From Desulfobacterota bacterium AH_259_B03_O07 (GTDB lineage: Bacteria > Desulfobacterota_D > UBA1144 > Nemesobacterales > CSP1-2): 36,785 nt of DNA. The notes beneath the pieces were generated by a model. That model saw nothing but the letters and a program-made list of their open reading frames with translations. It was not told the DNA's origin and made no database searches. Below, piece by piece: positions 1 to 8,783 of this stretch. The stretch lies in contig JALLOG010000018.1 of NCBI GenBank assembly GCA_027717645.1, positions 1-36,785 of the forward strand, in the 5' to 3' direction. Positions within the stretch are counted from its first letter, which is position 1. Every line of letters begins with the position of its first letter. The translations under genes and the position numbers were made by a program.

Positions 1-487
1 CACCTTCACTGGTCGCGTGTAGCGCAGCAGCGCCATTGAGATTGCCTCGGCCTACCAGTGCCAAATGAAGTTTTTTTAGAGCCGGTTTTTTGCTCAGTGA
101 CCACTCACTCAGCGTTCCACAGGGCCGAATCACATATGGTGTACTAGAACGCCGTGCCCATACGGCCGCGGCGCTTGCTGGAATGGAGAAAACTCCATGG
201 ATGTGGAGAATGTCGTAATGTGTAACATTGTATTTCAACCAATTAATGAGCGGCAACGACATGACAGGTTTGCGGAAAAACTGACGAGGAAAGTAGTAGA
301 CAGACACACGATTAACATCTACTTTTCGGCCAAGCGGCACAGCCAAGTCGTACTCCCCTGCCGCGTTAGTCGTTGCTATTGTTGTGTTAACACCTAGTTG
401 TTGCAGGGCTGCACAAAGTTCCACAACGGCTTTGCTGGGACCCCCATAGTGTAGGGAAATTGACGGAATGATGTGTAATACGTTCAT
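1..487 (-). CDS. Glycosyltransferase family 4, N-terminal part (cut by window edge)
   Basis: The first 162 residues of a GT-B glycosyltransferase are visible; the rest lies beyond position 1. The frame is open from an ATG at 487 to the edge. The start resembles GT4 enzymes: a beta strand (NVLHIIPS, residues 2-9), then the glycine-rich acceptor-side loop YGGPSKAV (14-21) and the DILHIHG strand (92-98) that ends in the histidine typical of this fold. Further on, PYVIRPCGTL is another common N-domain motif. The donor-binding domain with its E-x7-E motif is not in view, so the sugar cannot be predicted. The gene is the last of the minus-strand run and lies about 156 bases after the next GT4. No strong Shine-Dalgarno is seen before the ATG. 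Confidence 0.85.
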   Translation of the reverse strand, partial: MNVLHIIPSISLHYGGPSKAVVELCAALQQLGVNTTIATTNAAGEYDLAVPLGRKVDVNRVSVYYFPRQFFRKPVMSLPLINWLKYNVTHYDILHIHGVFSIPASAAAVWARRSSTPYVIRPCGTLSEWSLSKKPALKKLHLALVGRGNLNGAAALHATSEG

Positions 488-643
488 GATAGGTGATGCG
501 AAAAATTCTCAGTGTCTCACCCTTTCTTGGAGAACCTGCACATCGTCGTAAGGTATCCTCCCATTTCACCCCTACTGGGTCTGGGTCATACTCTCTCGAT
601 GGATTCTCCTAACTGTAGAATCATGAGCAGTACACCTAGGCAA

Positions 644-1840
644 CTACCTCAAAGGTTTCACTCTCTGAGCTACAAATTCCAATGCTTTCACGATGTTTTC
701 TACACAGACGTCGTGATTCCAGGTTTTGATGATTTCCAACGATCGCTCTCCCATCTGCCGACGCTTCTCTTCATTTCGGAGAAGCTCAGTCAATATCGAC
801 GTCAAGGCATCCACATCGCCTACGGGATAGACGTAACCATTATCCTCCTGCTGCACAAAGTCGATTGCCGAAGGTACTGCATCAGAGACGATGATTGGCA
901 ATCCACAGGCCATCGCTTCGTTAATCACTAATGGAGAGACCTCGTGAGAAGAAGAGGGCAAAACGAAAAGGTCAGCGATCGAATAATATTTAGGTAGTTC
1001 TGACTGGTTCTGGAACCCGGCCAAAAAGGTGTTGGGAAGCTCCATTTCCTGTACGTATTGCTCTAACTCGGAGCGTACTAGTCCCTCTCCTACATAGACC
1101 AGAGCAGCTTCATACTTCAGGGCAGCAAATGCTTTAAGTAGATCGAGCGGTCGTTTTCTTGATACAAGTTTTCCAACATATAGGATAATCGGAACATCGG
1201 GGATCCCGAGGGCTTGCTTGATTTGAAGCTCCTCCTTGTGCCATCGCTCACATTGTTGGTAAAAGTACTCGTTATCTACGGAATATGGGGTGAAGAACAT
1301 CTGTTTTTCCGGAATACCATAAGCACGGTAGAATTCCTCACTTCGGGAACCGATAGTCAGAAACGCGTCGGTTCGGCGGAAAAGCACCTTTAAATAGAGA
1401 CGCTTAGCAAGCTTGAACCACCAGGGGCGATCTGGGCGTAGGACAGTCTCACCCCTGAAGATCACAGGTGTTCTACAAAACCGGGCCGCTACATAGGCCA
1501 ACAGTGTACTAACATGAGTGTAACCATGAACCATGAGAGCATCATAGTGACCACGCAGCATTTCTCCGACAATAGCTGGATTGATCAGTCCCAAAGGCCA
1601 ACGGGTCCCTCGGCTTGGAGAATAATTTCTCAAAAACCTGTATCGATAACCTTCCAAGAGGGGAACATCCCAGCTAAACGCTATGCCGAAACCGGGATCC
1701 ACCTTAGCTTCACCCACCCCAAAGTCCCAGCAGAAATAAACCATCAGGTCAATCTGAGGATGCTGGGAAAGCCGACGGAACAACGGTGCCTGATATTGAA
1801 TCGGGTGAGAGGTCAAAATAGCCAGGCGATATACATTCAT
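644..1840 (-). CDS. Glycosyltransferase family 4
   Basis: This 398-residue protein is a complete GT-B retaining glycosyltransferase, expected to act on the cytoplasmic face of the inner membrane and add one sugar to the lipid-linked glycan. The N-domain starts with LAILTSHPIQYQAPLF (7-22), a variant seen in GT4 enzymes that begin SHPxQY. The C-domain starts near 217 with ILYVGKLVSRKRP, where the R and K usually contact the nucleotide diphosphate. E300 and E308 form the E-x7-E motif in the segment HEVSPLVINEAMACG. Length is normal. Its ATG shares one base with the stop of the upstream GT4 (TAATG), so the two are probably translationally coupled. Donor and acceptor are unknown. Confidence 0.93.
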   Translation of the reverse strand: MNVYRLAILTSHPIQYQAPLFRRLSQHPQIDLMVYFCWDFGVGEAKVDPGFGIAFSWDVPLLEGYRYRFLRNYSPSRGTRWPLGLINPAIVGEMLRGHYDALMVHGYTHVSTLLAYVAARFCRTPVIFRGETVLRPDRPWWFKLAKRLYLKVLFRRTDAFLTIGSRSEEFYRAYGIPEKQMFFTPYSVDNEYFYQQCERWHKEELQIKQALGIPDVPIILYVGKLVSRKRPLDLLKAFAALKYEAALVYVGEGLVRSELEQYVQEMELPNTFLAGFQNQSELPKYYSIADLFVLPSSSHEVSPLVINEAMACGLPIIVSDAVPSAIDFVQQEDNGYVYPVGDVDALTSILTELLRNEEKRRQMGERSLEIIKTWNHDVCVENIVKALEFVAQRVKPLR

Positions 1841-2991
1841 TACTTAGCACATTCCGTTTTTGTAAGGAAGTGTGATAGAATCTCCGAAGTTACTCTGTAG
1901 TTATCGTACTTCTCCACAACGCGGGCTTGTCCTGCCCGGCCCATCCGGGTTGCCATGCTTTCATCGGTCAACACTTGGACAAGTGCTTGGCTGAGTTCCC
2001 TAGGGTCGAGAGAATCAACCAGAAATCCCGTTATACCATCCTCTATCACCTCTACAACACCTCCCGACCGTCCACCGATGACGGGCTTCCCACATGCTCC
2101 TGCTTCGACAAACACAATACCGAATCCTTCTGTATCTCCTCCTATCTCCCGATTGGGCATAACAAAGACATCACACGTTTTGTAATAGGCAGGAAGTTCC
2201 TCGTCCGGGACAAAGCCACAGAAAATGACCTTGTCCTGAACACCCTTCTCCCAGGCCATCCGTTTCAGTCTTTCTTGCATTGGGCCGCGGCCAACCACCA
2301 GGTAGACTGCATTAGGCACCGCCTCCAGCACCTGCGGCAGGGCGGCAATCACCATATCCTGCCCTTTCCTCTCCACCAGCCGCGCTACGGTCAATATAGC
2401 TTTCTTGCCATTCAATCCATACCTGGCATTGACTACTTCAATAGCTGCCCTATCATTACCATCAAACTTCATAAGATCCACCCCCCCAAGACTGATGTAA
2501 ATCTTCTCCTCTGGAACACCCAGACGGCGAAGTATCATCTCCTGATACTTTGCCAGGACCACAAATCCTTGAGTTCTACGGGTTATCCATCCAAAGAGTC
2601 TTCGGCTTGCCTGCGTTCCCTCAAGGACAAGCACTTCAGTGCCATGGATAGCTTGAAAGAAGGGGACCCTGGTCAACATGGAAACAAAGCTGACAGCCAG
2701 GCCGCAGTTGCGCCAGTGCGTAGCATAGATAACTTTTGGACGCCATCGGATCGTTGCAAGCAGGGTGTATAGGGCCGTGAAGAGAAAGCGCACATACTTC
2801 GAAGTCACCTGCGGCATTCTAGCCACCGGGAAGGGCAGCGAAAGATCTATAGTTTTCCAATCACCAATTCGGGGAGCCAAAACCACAGGCTCCTGCCCGA
2901 GTTTAACCAGATTCCTGACCATCTCCAGAGTGTGTGTTGTAATACCTCCCTCAAGAGGAGGAAAGTTATGCGTTACTATCAGCAAATGCAT
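1840..2991 (-). CDS. Glycosyltransferase family 4
   Basis: This 383-residue protein is a full-length GT4 enzyme of the PimB/MshA-like type. Residues 9-17 (NFPPLEGGI) are the glycine-rich loop of the N-domain, and AIHGTEV (114-120) is the equivalent of the HG-x-[DE] motif. VARLVERKGQD (202-212) carries the conserved R and K, and EGFGIVFVEAGACGKP (288-303) holds the E-x7-E motif at E288/E296. The start is supported by an AAAGGAG sequence about 12 bases upstream. About 300 bases with no gene separate it from the membrane protein upstream, so transcription could restart here, though no convincing promoter is visible. It overlaps the next gene by one base. Confidence 0.95.
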   Translation of the reverse strand: MHLLIVTHNFPPLEGGITTHTLEMVRNLVKLGQEPVVLAPRIGDWKTIDLSLPFPVARMPQVTSKYVRFLFTALYTLLATIRWRPKVIYATHWRNCGLAVSFVSMLTRVPFFQAIHGTEVLVLEGTQASRRLFGWITRRTQGFVVLAKYQEMILRRLGVPEEKIYISLGGVDLMKFDGNDRAAIEVVNARYGLNGKKAILTVARLVERKGQDMVIAALPQVLEAVPNAVYLVVGRGPMQERLKRMAWEKGVQDKVIFCGFVPDEELPAYYKTCDVFVMPNREIGGDTEGFGIVFVEAGACGKPVIGGRSGGVVEVIEDGITGFLVDSLDPRELSQALVQVLTDESMATRMGRAGQARVVEKYDNYRVTSEILSHFLTKTECAK

Positions 2992-3293
2992 TAGTGTTTC
3001 AGCTCCTTTCGAGAAACAAACAGCCCGTAGTTTCCATTCCTAGAGCACTAAATTTTCTATGGACTACTCCACGGCTTTCGAGATCGTAATTCTCAAAAGT
3101 TTTATCATGTAGTAATATTTCCTAGCTAAGTTTTGACACTGATTCTAATGAGCTCAATCTCCAAAGCAGCGGAATCAGGTGAATCCGTCAGTTACCTTTA
3201 ACACCCTGGACCGGGGTCCAAGGCTGCCACATTAACTTATGAATACTGATATAACCTAATCCTGCATCTAGTCACCGGGCATAAAAATGTCTA
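2992..3293. other. 302-bp intergenic gap without a recognised feature
   Basis: I read both strands and see no coding remnant with recognisable motifs and no RNA gene. A short inverted repeat lies at 3207-3220 (arms TGGACC/GGTCCA) without a following T-run. A TTGACA hexamer on the plus strand has no well-placed -10 box. A promoter for the two downstream GT4 genes could lie here but cannot be shown by eye. Confidence 0.5.
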
Positions 3294-4910
3294 TTACCCG
3301 TGTGGCGGTGTCGTTGTCCAGCGAATCCGACTTGGCAGATGCAGGCTACGCCCAAGAATGAAATACCCGACTAATCCAAGTGCAATAATCTTTAGAAATA
3401 ACCCACCAAAGACTAATGAGAAATTGGCACCCATATCCCCCAAGATAGTGGTACCGATGAAGGCTGTGCATATTAACCCCCATTTCTGAGCTCCAGGATA
3501 ATTTGCTACATGGTAGAGGATTTGAAATACTAGACCCAACAAGAACATCCCGATAACAACTGACAGTGGACCGAAGTTGGCGTATAACTCAATAAGTAAC
3601 GGCATAGGCACAGTTGCCGTATTTGGTCGAACTAATTCATAACGACGGGCATAGGTTAAATGGACATTTTCCGTGGGTTTATTCGGATAGATCAACCGCG
3701 GGATAAACTTCCACAAGAGATTGCGATAAGTTTCACCTCTCCAATAAGGAATTACTTCTGGCGTTCGTTCAATAACATAGGCAAAGCGGTGGAGGTAATC
3801 GATTCGATTCGCAACCGATTCAAGCCCCTCCACAATCTCCATTGGATCAGAACTGGTAAGAAACTTGGCAAAAATTCGCACATTGTCGCTAAATCTCACC
3901 AAGGGGTTTTCTTTACCCGTGAACGCGGTACGGATTTCCGTCTTGTTCGCCATTAAAAGGAAGATGGCAAAGCTGGCGGCAATCACAGGAATCCACGGTA
4001 TCCTTCGCTTATCAGCGACATAGACCAAAAGCAAGAGAACTACTAAATGGGCCGCCAGCCATCCACCCCCCATTCCCCATGATAGGATGATATAGGAAGG
4101 GATGGTACCCACCCATAAGAACCATATGTACATACCTGGCAAGTGGCTGCGCAGATAGAGCAGAAACAGAATAGAGGTTCCAAGTAAGCCCAAATTTTCC
4201 ACATAGACCAAAAGTGATAAGAACTGTATAGGTATGGAAGATGGGAAGATCGAGTTAAAAATAGATGTAGAAAGACCGACCACGACAAACAATATTGCAA
4301 TCATACGGGCTTTTATTTCAGACCAATCATCCGGAAGCTGAGGAATTAGCGAACGCCAGAATCCGGATGGACACTTGTAGAAAGCAAGAAGGAACACGGC
4401 AAGCCCAATGATTGCGAGAACAGCTGACTTCATCATAACCTCATCAGGGATACCCCTATATGTCGGGTAGGGATCAAAGGGAAGGAAAAGAGGCAGTCCG
4501 TAGTGTAGGGCATAGATCATGGAAAAAAAGGGGATGAGCGGAAGGTGTCTCTCCCCCCTCTTCAGGTATCGCCACATAGGGTATATGGCCAACCCCAGGA
4601 AAATCGTCCCAAGAATTTGCTGGAGATAGTGTCCCTTGTGAAGAACTATGAGATTAAGTGCAATGATGTTTGCGATCGAAATCTTCAGGAATTGGGAGGT
4701 GTACCAATGGCGGAAGTCCTTTGGAGAAAGTTTACGGTGACTCAACTGACCGAGAAAAACCAAGCCTGCCCCCGATAGGAGGAATGCTGCTATAATCAAC
4801 AAATACCACTGCAGGATAATAGCCAAGGCTATCAACCCACTGGCGACAACACCAACCAATACACCTTTAGCCATTTGGTATCTATTCGAAATCTGGTTTA
4901 ATACCTTCAA
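3294..4910 (-). CDS. Polytopic membrane protein, Wzy-like O-antigen polymerase
   Basis: This protein of about 538 residues has roughly a dozen hydrophobic segments, beginning LVGVVASGLIALAII near the N-terminus, and one long hydrophilic stretch near residues 330-430. That layout fits O-antigen/oligosaccharide repeat-unit polymerases. The stretch has an Arg/Tyr-rich run ending in a KFIPRLIYPNKPTE motif; an 'PR-x-[IL]-[WY]-P-x-KP' signature is common in Wzy-type proteins. The role would be joining repeat units on undecaprenyl diphosphate in the periplasm. The start is uncertain. A TTG at 4910 has GGAGAGGGG seven bases upstream but overlaps the preceding gene by 29 bases, while the ATG at 4874 avoids the overlap but lacks a good ribosome site. 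An O-antigen ligase is the main alternative. Wzy is unusual in a locus that also has Wzm/Wzt. Confidence 0.75.
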   Translation of the reverse strand: MKVLNQISNRYQMAKGVLVGVVASGLIALAIILQWYLLIIAAFLLSGAGLVFLGQLSHRKLSPKDFRHWYTSQFLKISIANIIALNLIVLHKGHYLQQILGTIFLGLAIYPMWRYLKRGERHLPLIPFFSMIYALHYGLPLFLPFDPYPTYRGIPDEVMMKSAVLAIIGLAVFLLAFYKCPSGFWRSLIPQLPDDWSEIKARMIAILFVVVGLSTSIFNSIFPSSIPIQFLSLLVYVENLGLLGTSILFLLYLRSHLPGMYIWFLWVGTIPSYIILSWGMGGGWLAAHLVVLLLLVYVADKRRIPWIPVIAASFAIFLLMANKTEIRTAFTGKENPLVRFSDNVRIFAKFLTSSDPMEIVEGLESVANRIDYLHRFAYVIERTPEVIPYWRGETYRNLLWKFIPRLIYPNKPTENVHLTYARRYELVRPNTATVPMPLLIELYANFGPLSVVIGMFLLGLVFQILYHVANYPGAQKWGLICTAFIGTTILGDMGANFSLVFGGLFLKIIALGLVGYFILGRSLHLPSRIRWTTTPPHG

Positions 4911-5589
4911 TACAAATCCCCTCTCCGTTAAGAACGCGCCCCGCTTCTTCTATCTTCTCGATCTCTTCTATTCGACTATTATGTAATTGCATCTCGTAAA
5001 CATTTATAAAGCCCGATAATTTAAAATACATGATAAGAGAATCAGCATCATACATTTGTTTATGTGAACGAAAGTCCTTCAGAGCTGTGTAAATTCTGTA
5101 GAAGATTTTTCCTGACGGCGGTTCTGGCTTTCGTAAGCGAAGCCTCTCATTCAGCCGATCGGCTCGACTGATTGCTTCCATCCCTTCAGATGAGTCACCA
5201 AAAGGCTTCTCACCCATATACTCCAACACTATAGCTCTCAGGTCAGGCACAACCATCCTCAATACCCCGCCTGGTTGGAGTGTACGAAAGCACTCTTTCA
5301 GCAGATGTTTGGCTTCCTCAAGATAGAGATGTTCCAAGAGGTGAGAAGCATAGATAGCGGATAGAGAATTGTCCTGAAAAGGAATAGGCTTTCTGACATC
5401 GTGGATTAGAATATAAGGGCTCCAAGTGATATCGAGCTGGCTCTCTGGTAGAACGTGGAGGAGTTTTAAAAACTTATGCACGATTGGATACTTAGCCAAC
5501 CATGCATTCCAGGAGCCATTAAGATTGATCCAGCCTTTTGGTGTTTTCAATGCACATCCAAGATGAAGCCTCTTCACTTGATCAGCCAT
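4882..5589 (-). CDS. Small SAM-dependent methyltransferase (COG4627-like)
   Basis: This 235-residue class I methyltransferase belongs to the small type common in glycan clusters. The segment LHLGCALKTPKGWINLNGSW (8-27) aligns with the usual LNLGCG-x(n)-GWINLDG start, but motif I has Ala in place of the final Gly (LGCA), and the acidic residue that usually binds SAM ribose is Asn (NLN). DNSLSAIYASHLLEHL (74-89) is motif IV/V and LQPGGVLRMVVPDL (104-117) the post-motif strand. The altered SAM loop may lower activity or mark a subfamily. It is preceded by AGAAGAGAG five bases before the ATG. The target is probably a sugar hydroxyl in the glycan. A degraded methyltransferase of a different type lies just upstream. 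Confidence 0.85.
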   Translation of the reverse strand: MADQVKRLHLGCALKTPKGWINLNGSWNAWLAKYPIVHKFLKLLHVLPESQLDITWSPYILIHDVRKPIPFQDNSLSAIYASHLLEHLYLEEAKHLLKECFRTLQPGGVLRMVVPDLRAIVLEYMGEKPFGDSSEGMEAISRADRLNERLRLRKPEPPSGKIFYRIYTALKDFRSHKQMYDADSLIMYFKLSGFINVYEMQLHNSRIEEIEKIEEAGRVLNGEGICIEGIKPDFE

Positions 5590-5602
5590 TGGTACTCTCT
5601 TC

Positions 5603-6033
5603 TAATTTATGCCCTGAAGGGCAGTGTATCATAACGTATTCACAGCTCCCCAAACACCAAGCTTTTCGGCTGCAAACGAAACCCTTGGTGTACCCAACGT
5701 TGGAACTGCAATGTTGAATACCCCAAGAACAGCCATAGTCCGGAACACGGCCTTTGTGCTTAATAAGTGTAATAATTTGAATCTTCTCGTAGAAACACAT
5801 TCTTATTCCTCGAAGGAAGAATCCAAGAAGTTCTTAAGGGTCTCATCGTTTGGGGTTCTTGACATCATCTTCTCTTGGTAGTCTTCTCGATTAAAATTGA
5901 CGTTGCTCTGAACATCATCATTTGGATACCTGAACATCAAACGACAATCGACACAAAGCCTTAATTGCAGGATAATCTTCTTTTTGCCAATAAGTTTTGT
6001 TCTGTAACTTACACAATGCGGACAAGTTTTATC
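5603..6033 (-). pseudogene. Degraded class I methyltransferase with N-terminal zinc ribbon
   Basis: Reading the minus strand and allowing frame changes recovers a methyltransferase. It starts with TCPHC (about 6030-6015) and LCVDCRLMFRYPNDD, a two-CxxC zinc ribbon, followed by NREDYQEKMMSRTPNDETLK. That frame ends in TAA at 5803-5805. A second frame then gives HKGRVPDYGCSWG, a clear SAM-binding loop (normally GRVLDYGCSWGYG), and a third gives VSFAAEKLGV, the next conserved strand. The catalytic half is absent, since the following gene starts at 5589. Several frame changes plus truncation make real decay far more likely than sequencing error. No start codon is obvious; a TAA sits just upstream at 6034-6036. 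From 6040 to 6212 I see nothing further. Confidence 0.75.
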
Positions 6034-6212
6034 TTATCTTGTATTATATCTACTCAGGACTTTGCGGAGAAATCGCATTGTGGTAAATTTACACACTTTC
6101 TATCACAAGGTTTCCTTTTTTCTCCGATCCCGAAGACGTAAAGAAGTCAACCAGATGTATAAATGATTGTGTTCAAAAGCAGATAATCTTATGAACTCTC
6201 ATCAAGAGACGC

Positions 6213-7244
6213 CTAATTGTTACCCTCAGTATTGCGCAAGTTGTGCTTAGGTCTGCTATTTTTGAATACCTTGAGAACTCGACGAATCATGCAAACACCG
6301 AATGTCAACAAACCAATCGGGCGAGATGGCGCTCCGTACAAAGTTCTTAAGAAAATCTGAATCAGATTGCGTCTACTTTGTCGATCCCAAACAAGTTCGC
6401 GCAATAGCAGTCGCTTCGGCATTTGATCCCAAGGGGGGTGTGTTCGGTTGGGCTGGCACCAGACCCTGGCATTCGACTCGATCAGCAGCTTCCAGCCAGC
6501 CTTGCTGAGGCGGAGGATATATTCTGCATCTCCATCTGAGTAAGGGAAGGCGCGCTCGTTCATTAGGCCCACTTGCTCGATTGCCGCCCGAGGGAAAAGT
6601 ACGCAGTTCCCCGGAATGAATTGAACAATCCAAGGGCTCTTGGGGACTGACCAAACTGTACGGTGCTGTGGCCACCGCCGCCCGCCATACCAGATGTCCC
6701 ACTGTGGGTCATTCTGGTGTAACTGATAAGGCTTGTCCCAGCGTATTAAGAGAGCGCCCACTACCGACTTCGGATGCTCCTGCGCACATCGTACCATAAT
6801 CCTCAGAAATTGTTCATGTAAGATCGAATCGTCATTCATTGCAAGTATATAGTCTGGGCGTCGTTGTAAGGCCCTGCGAACCCCAAGGTTCGTGCCCTTG
6901 GTATAATGAAGGTTACCGTCTCCTTGGAGTATCTCCACCCCTGGGAACTGTTCTCTTACCGCATCTCCTGTCCCGTCGGTAGAACCATCATCCACGATTA
7001 TGATATGTACATCGAGTCCGGTTCGGTCAATTTCGTGGAGGTTTTGCAGACACTGCAGGCTGATCGCTTTCCGATTATGAACCGGGATGACGATAATAAC
7101 ACTTAACGGCTGCTCTCTTGTAGCATGATCTGACTTGTTGGGAACAGTTTTAGTAGCAACTTCTTCTATTTCAGCCTTCTTCAGAACAGCAAGGGATGGG
7201 TGAAAATTAAGCTGGCAGTACTTTTGTTTAGCATCTTTGCACAT
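6213..7244 (-). CDS. Glycosyltransferase family 2 (GT-A)
   Basis: This 343-residue GT-A enzyme resembles the rhamnosyl/galactofuranosyl-transferase branch of family 2. LSVIIVIPVHNR (47-58) is the first strand, VDDGSTDGT (84-92) the nucleotide-binding loop and MNDDS (136-140) the metal-binding DxD equivalent. GNCVLFPR (212-219) and SDGDAEYILRLSKAGWKL (236-253) are the acceptor-side and E/D-D catalytic-base segments. The extra 45 residues before the GT domain are not typical, but the start at 7244 is well supported by an AGGAGG at 7251-7256, five bases upstream. The donor is not predictable. It follows a 215-base gap after the GT4 upstream. Confidence 0.93.
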   Translation of the reverse strand: MCKDAKQKYCQLNFHPSLAVLKKAEIEEVATKTVPNKSDHATREQPLSVIIVIPVHNRKAISLQCLQNLHEIDRTGLDVHIIIVDDGSTDGTGDAVREQFPGVEILQGDGNLHYTKGTNLGVRRALQRRPDYILAMNDDSILHEQFLRIMVRCAQEHPKSVVGALLIRWDKPYQLHQNDPQWDIWYGGRRWPQHRTVWSVPKSPWIVQFIPGNCVLFPRAAIEQVGLMNERAFPYSDGDAEYILRLSKAGWKLLIESNARVWCQPNRTHPPWDQMPKRLLLRELVWDRQSRRNLIQIFLRTLYGAPSRPIGLLTFGVCMIRRVLKVFKNSRPKHNLRNTEGNN

Positions 7245-7459
7245 AGTTAACCTCCTGGCTCCTGGGTGGCGTTCCCTTGAACCGTCCCAAGTGGACGTGG
7301 GCTCGGGATACGCGGCATCTGCTCTCGAGAGAGCTTTGCAATGTACTCAGCAATACAGCAGGGATCTGCTTGAGCTCGCGAAAGGGTCACGAGTTGCTCC
7401 AGTTCGAATACTTGCTCATAGCGCGAAACTCGCACATGGGGTTAACTTCGGTTTTTATA

Positions 7460-8728
7460 TTATTGAGCAGTGTCCGCTTGTGTTAACTGCATATATAGCT
7501 CATAAAACTGCCTGGCTTGGAGTTCAAGAGTATATTCTTTCTTTACAACCTCACGGCAACGGGCGCTCAGTCTGGAGTGTAGATCAGGATTCTCGAGTAT
7601 CACCTGGATGCCCCTGGCGAGATCTCTACTGTTCTTGTAGGCAGCTAAATAGCCGGTCTCCATGTGGCGTACAATCTCCGGAATGCCACCCACGTTAAAG
7701 GAAACAACAGGTGTTCCACAACTCATGCTCTCGAGAATACTGTTGGGAAGATTATCCGCCAGGGTGGGTAACACGAATAGATCAGCAGCCGAGTAAATAG
7801 CCGCCATCATGGGTTCATTCTTCACAAAACCTAGACACGTTGTAGGAAACTTAAAGTTTGATAATTTTTCGGCATTTTGTCCAACGATCAAAAGAGTAAT
7901 TTTAAACGTACTTGCCTGGACAAGTTGCTCCAAGGCTTCATTGAGCAAAGCACTTCCTTTGCGTGGCGAGTCTATCACGTGCGCACTGAAGAGGATCACT
8001 CTTCTAGTTGGATCAATACCCAGCACCTCGCGTGCTGCTGTCTTTGGAATGGGCCTAAACACTTTGGTATCAACGCCGTTAGGAATCACCTTGATTGTAA
8101 AACGACTGAGTAGTGGACTTTCCTTGACAAGTGTGGACAACCATTCGGAAGGAACAACGATATTAAGTCGCGAATGCTTATATACCCATTTCTTAATCCG
8201 CCACAGGAGTGCTGTCGAATCCCTAGGCAAATCTACATACTCGCTGAAACGAGGAGCTCCATTGTTCTTGCCAATCCACAGTGGACATGACCCACAGCCG
8301 CTTTTCCATCTCTCACAATCATAGGAATAAGAGCAACCACCTGTCAGAGGCCACATATCCGATAAGCGCCAGACAACCGGGCGTAACCTGCTAAGAAGGA
8401 CAAGCGCCGGATGACTGAAATAGCTATGGATGTTATAGAGTTGAACGACATCCGCTTCACGGAACCATGGATCTCGAACCAATAAAAAAGAAGATGGGTA
8501 GAACAGGTTTTGGAGACTCAGATGCGCTGTGATCTTTCCGCAAACCCGATCCAGAACCCACCATTTCGATACATTCCAAAACCCCCGAACACTCTCACTC
8601 TCGGGAACTTTTGAACCTATCAACATACGGGATCGAACCCCAAGTCGATTCAAACCCTTGTGCACCTTATAAGCAGATTGCCCTGATCCCCCATCGTTTG
8701 GGGAACTAATGTGGAGAACATTTAGCAT
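7460..8728 (-). CDS. Glycosyltransferase family 4 with cysteine cluster
   Basis: This 422-residue GT-B enzyme begins NVLHISSPNDGGSGQSAY (3-20), the glycine-rich loop of a GT4 N-domain. A distinctive segment, MWPLTGGC followed by further cysteines, places C132, C138, C145 and C148 as C-x5-C-x6-C-x2-C. This cluster is known in a branch of GT4 enzymes of capsule and exopolysaccharide clusters and may bind a metal or form a structural loop. The C-domain has IPNGVDTKVF (215-224), HVIDSPRKGS (250-259) and DNLPNSILESMSCGTP (325-340), where the usual first Glu of E-x7-E is Asp. Length is normal. It lies 55 bases downstream of the amidotransferase gene. Confidence 0.93.
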   Translation of the reverse strand: MLNVLHISSPNDGGSGQSAYKVHKGLNRLGVRSRMLIGSKVPESESVRGFWNVSKWWVLDRVCGKITAHLSLQNLFYPSSFLLVRDPWFREADVVQLYNIHSYFSHPALVLLSRLRPVVWRLSDMWPLTGGCSYSYDCERWKSGCGSCPLWIGKNNGAPRFSEYVDLPRDSTALLWRIKKWVYKHSRLNIVVPSEWLSTLVKESPLLSRFTIKVIPNGVDTKVFRPIPKTAAREVLGIDPTRRVILFSAHVIDSPRKGSALLNEALEQLVQASTFKITLLIVGQNAEKLSNFKFPTTCLGFVKNEPMMAAIYSAADLFVLPTLADNLPNSILESMSCGTPVVSFNVGGIPEIVRHMETGYLAAYKNSRDLARGIQVILENPDLHSRLSARCREVVKKEYTLELQARQFYELYMQLTQADTAQ

Positions 8729-8783
8729 AGCGGTTTATTATCCTGAATCTTCGATTCGCATCAAAGATTGAGCCGTATCTGAA

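Noticed and set aside
1927-2772. 281-codon plus-strand open frame
   Set aside because: It lies wholly antisense to the GT4 at 1840-2991, whose motifs are clear. Composition is Cys, His and Ser-rich as expected of a shadow frame.
3207-3220. Inverted repeat TGGACC/GGTCCA as a terminator or operator
   Set aside because: The stem is only six pairs with a two-base loop and no T-run, which is likely by chance.
7247-7435. 62-codon minus-strand frame starting at GTG in the gap between the GT4 and GT2 genes
   Set aside because: No ribosome site, no recognisable motif and no sign of conservation. It ends right before the GT2 ribosome site. It could be a fragment of something lost, but I cannot support it.
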